64,000 bases of DNA from an uncultured Prevotellaceae bacterium. GTDB lineage: Bacteria; Bacteroidota; Bacteroidia; Bacteroidales; Bacteroidaceae. The notes beneath the pieces are model-generated. The model made no database searches. It was not told where the DNA came from and saw only the letters and a list, made by a program, of their open reading frames with translations. The stretch lies in assembly GCA_902770195.1 (NCBI GenBank), contig CACXSA010000001.1, positions 62,001-126,000 of the forward strand. Reading direction: 5' to 3'. A program made the translations under genes and the position numbers. Of this stretch, positions 62,228 to 64,000 are shown one piece after another (position 1 is the first letter of the stretch; the number at the start of each line of letters is the position of its first letter).

Positions 62228-64000
62228 TTATTTAATGATGATTTTTTTGCCGTTGTGAATATACAGACCCTTGGTGGGAACGTCAACGCGCTGACCTTGC
62301 AGGTTGTAGTATTCTCCAGTAGCTTCTTGCTTGTTCTCAATGTTTTTGATAGCTGTGGTTCCTTCACCACCAGTGCCAATGATGTAGCTGATGGCTGGTG
62401 CGTTCAACAGTACGGGAATAGCCAGCCATGCACGGTGAGCCTCAATTTCGAATGCTCCACCATCGGCGGCACCCCAGAACCATCCGAAGGAGCCTGCCTG
62501 GGCAGTCTTGGAACTACCGAAGCTGAGCTTGTAGAACAAACTGTTCTGTTCTGCAAATGTGGTGGTGGCAACATCGCTACCCTTTAACATGTTGGTGCCC
62601 TGATAGGTAACCTTTGCATCTGTGGGAGACAAGAGGTATTCGCCGCCAGTCTTGTCGGCAGACTCCAGCATAACTGCTGTACCGGCAGGAATGATGTTTC
62701 CTACTTCTGCATAGGTCAGCTCGCTGGTGTTTGCATTTGAAACAGCGTATGCTTTCAGCTCTGCAGGGAGAATGTAGGCATTCTTTGAATCGTAGAAGGT
62801 TGCATAGCCTACACTTGCCAAAGTAACGTTGACATAGCTGTTGGCAACGACGGCACTGCTAAGTCCGCCCATCGTGTTAGCAGCACGAATAGCATATTCT
62901 GCAGTGGCATCATCGACGGTATATGAAGGCGCATCCACAAAGTCAATCACACTACCGTTCTTCAGGACAGCCCAAATCTTGGAAGTCTTGTTGTCCTCCC
63001 AAGTAAGGTTAGTACCCTCCAACTTCACGAAGGCAGGTGCGATAGCTTGCTTGGCAATTTCATTAGGAGCCCAGTTGGTGAATACCTTGTCGAGGGTAAA
63101 TTCTGCTGCTTCCTCATCACTCAGGATGATGTCGTAGGTGTACTTCTGACTGTCCTTGGTGAAGGTCTCTACCAAGCTGGCAGGAGAAACGACATTGCCT
63201 TCGGTGTCCATGGAGTTGTACTCCTTGAACTTGTAGGCAGCCACATTCATACCGGCCAGTGTGAAGCGGGTGTCGATAATCTCCTTAGGCTGATTGATGG
63301 TAGTGTTAAGCCAAACGCTGGTAGAATTGCCACCCCATGCACGACCCAAACTGAAGCTGGCAGCATGGTTCTCGATAGTACAGTTGTTGAATACATATCC
63401 AAACTTGTTGCTGGCATCGGTATAAGGAGCCGTGATGACATCCGAACCCGTCTTGCCTTCAGCCGAACGACTCTCGTTGACGAAGGTACATCCGTTGTAG
63501 TAAACATCGCCTCCACCGCAGAGGTAGTCAACAGTGCCGTGAATCTCAGAATCTTCCCAATAGAATTGGTTGTTGGCATTGGAATAATAGGTATCCTGAT
63601 AAGAGAGCATCTTGACGTTCTTACAAATGGTCTGTCTTCCCTTATCCTGCAGGCAGACAGCGCGTCCGCCAGCCAGTCCGGCACGCTGTGCACCATAGTA
63701 GTCGAGAGCATTCTGCAATGTCAGGTCTTGCATATAGAGTCCCGTGCTGGTGTTCAGCAGGGTTGCTGTAGTGCCGATACCCTCGATGCTGATGTCAGGA
63801 GCATTCTTGATGATAGTGCCTTCCATTGACTCACCAATCAGAGAGATGTTGTTGCGACTGATGGCTGTCAGTACGGTCTCTTCCAAATCGTAGATGCCAT
63901 TAGGCAGGAAGATAATCTTACGGTCTGTTCCGCTGAAGCCATTGGCAAGTTCAAGCATGGAAAGCAGGTTCTTACCACTCTCAACATCGGTAGCGCCACG
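62228..64000 (-). CDS. Pectin methylesterase (CE8), 5' end missing, with T9SS tail
   Basis: The frame is open to the right edge; an ATG at 63958 is internal. The CE8 beta-helix motifs are present: GLYMQDLTLQN, YQDTYYSN (first catalytic-type Asp), GTVDYLCGGGDVYYNGC (GxVD with the second Asp) and SLGRAWGG (LGRxW with the Arg). A beta-rich C-terminal region follows and the protein ends YYNLQGQRVDVPTKGLYIHN then GKKIIIK, a type A T9SS sorting tail. It removes methyl esters from homogalacturonan at the surface, making it a substrate for the PL1 and GH28 enzymes in this window. It is followed without a gap by a small lipoprotein gene. Confidence 0.9.
   Translation of the reverse strand, partial: RGATDVESGKNLLSMLELANGFSGTDRKIIFLPNGIYDLEETVLTAISRNNISLIGESMEGTIIKNAPDISIEGIGTTATLLNTSTGLYMQDLTLQNALDYYGAQRAGLAGGRAVCLQDKGRQTICKNVKMLSYQDTYYSNANNQFYWEDSEIHGTVDYLCGGGDVYYNGCTFVNESRSAEGKTGSDVITAPYTDASNKFGYVFNNCTIENHAASFSLGRAWGGNSTSVWLNTTINQPKEIIDTRFTLAGMNVAAYKFKEYNSMDTEGNVVSPASLVETFTKDSQKYTYDIILSDEEAAEFTLDKVFTNWAPNEIAKQAIAPAFVKLEGTNLTWEDNKTSKIWAVLKNGSVIDFVDAPSYTVDDATAEYAIRAANTMGGLSSAVVANSYVNVTLASVGYATFYDSKNAYILPAELKAYAVSNANTSELTYAEVGNIIPAGTAVMLESADKTGGEYLLSPTDAKVTYQGTNMLKGSDVATTTFAEQNSLFYKLSFGSSKTAQAGSFGWFWGAADGGAFEIEAHRAWLAIPVLLNAPAISYIIGTGGEGTTAIKNIENKQEATGEYYNLQGQRVDVPTKGLYIHNGKKIIIK

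Noticed and set aside
1..64000. Prophage, integrative element or complete insertion sequence
   Set aside because: No transposase, integrase, phage structural or conjugation gene was found; the remnants at 43 kb are chromosomal gene pieces.

Overview
The window looks like a chromosomal segment of a Bacteroidota gut or rumen bacterium, most likely Prevotellaceae (Prevotella/Segatella-like). The evidence is: four SusC/SusD pairs; many copies of the Bacteroidota promoter (TTTG, about 20 bp, TAnnTTTG); type IX secretion (T9SS) tails ending in GLYIHNGKKIIIK-like sequence; a long NusB; and the coaE-ybbR-yajC-nusB cluster typical of Bacteroidales. No rRNA, tRNA, CRISPR array or complete insertion sequence was seen.

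Layout. 1-9.1 kb (minus): one operon with two tandem SusC/SusD pairs, the last gene cut by the window edge. 9.2-16.6 kb: pectin side-chain and backbone enzymes (a double-domain CE12-type acetylesterase, a PL26-like rhamnogalacturonan lyase, a GH146 arabinofuranosidase). 16.6-36.2 kb: a mostly housekeeping block with menB-menC-menE, aroB, a TonB-receptor-like barrel, a DUF3943 protein, a broken DUF5606 gene, coaE-ybbR-yajC, nusB, a GH3 lipoprotein, a secreted subtilase, rplY, pth, an S4 RNA-binding protein and a Na+/Ca2+ antiporter. 36.2-42.5 kb (minus): a tight operon of two PL1 pectate lyases and a GH3 enzyme. 42.7-46 kb: a small XRE regulator, a mosaic of gene remnants, a frameshifted T9SS cargo gene and a TPR protein. 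46-55.2 kb (minus): SusC-SusD-beta-helix lipoprotein operon plus a GH28 gene. 55.3-56.3 kb: a repeat-rich stretch without genes. 56.3-64 kb (minus): SusC-SusD operon, a small lipoprotein and a pectin methylesterase that runs off the right edge.

Together the accessory genes form a pectin utilisation region. The methylesterase de-esterifies homogalacturonan, PL1 and GH28 enzymes cut it, CE12 and PL26-like enzymes deal with acetylated rhamnogalacturonan I, GH146 removes arabinose, and the SusCD systems import the oligosaccharides. No hybrid two-component or anti-sigma regulator and no intracellular uronate genes are present.

The most unusual signal is a set of short arrays with a 7-bp period. 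They belong to several sequence families and sit at gene boundaries (3.5, 10.9, 18.5, 28.2, 29.6 and 34.2 kb) and inside coding sequences (menE, GH3). Other notable items are the split DUF5606 gene, the two-fragment mosaic at 43.2-43.5 kb, the one-base frameshift at 43.86 kb, and a palindrome in front of the XRE gene.
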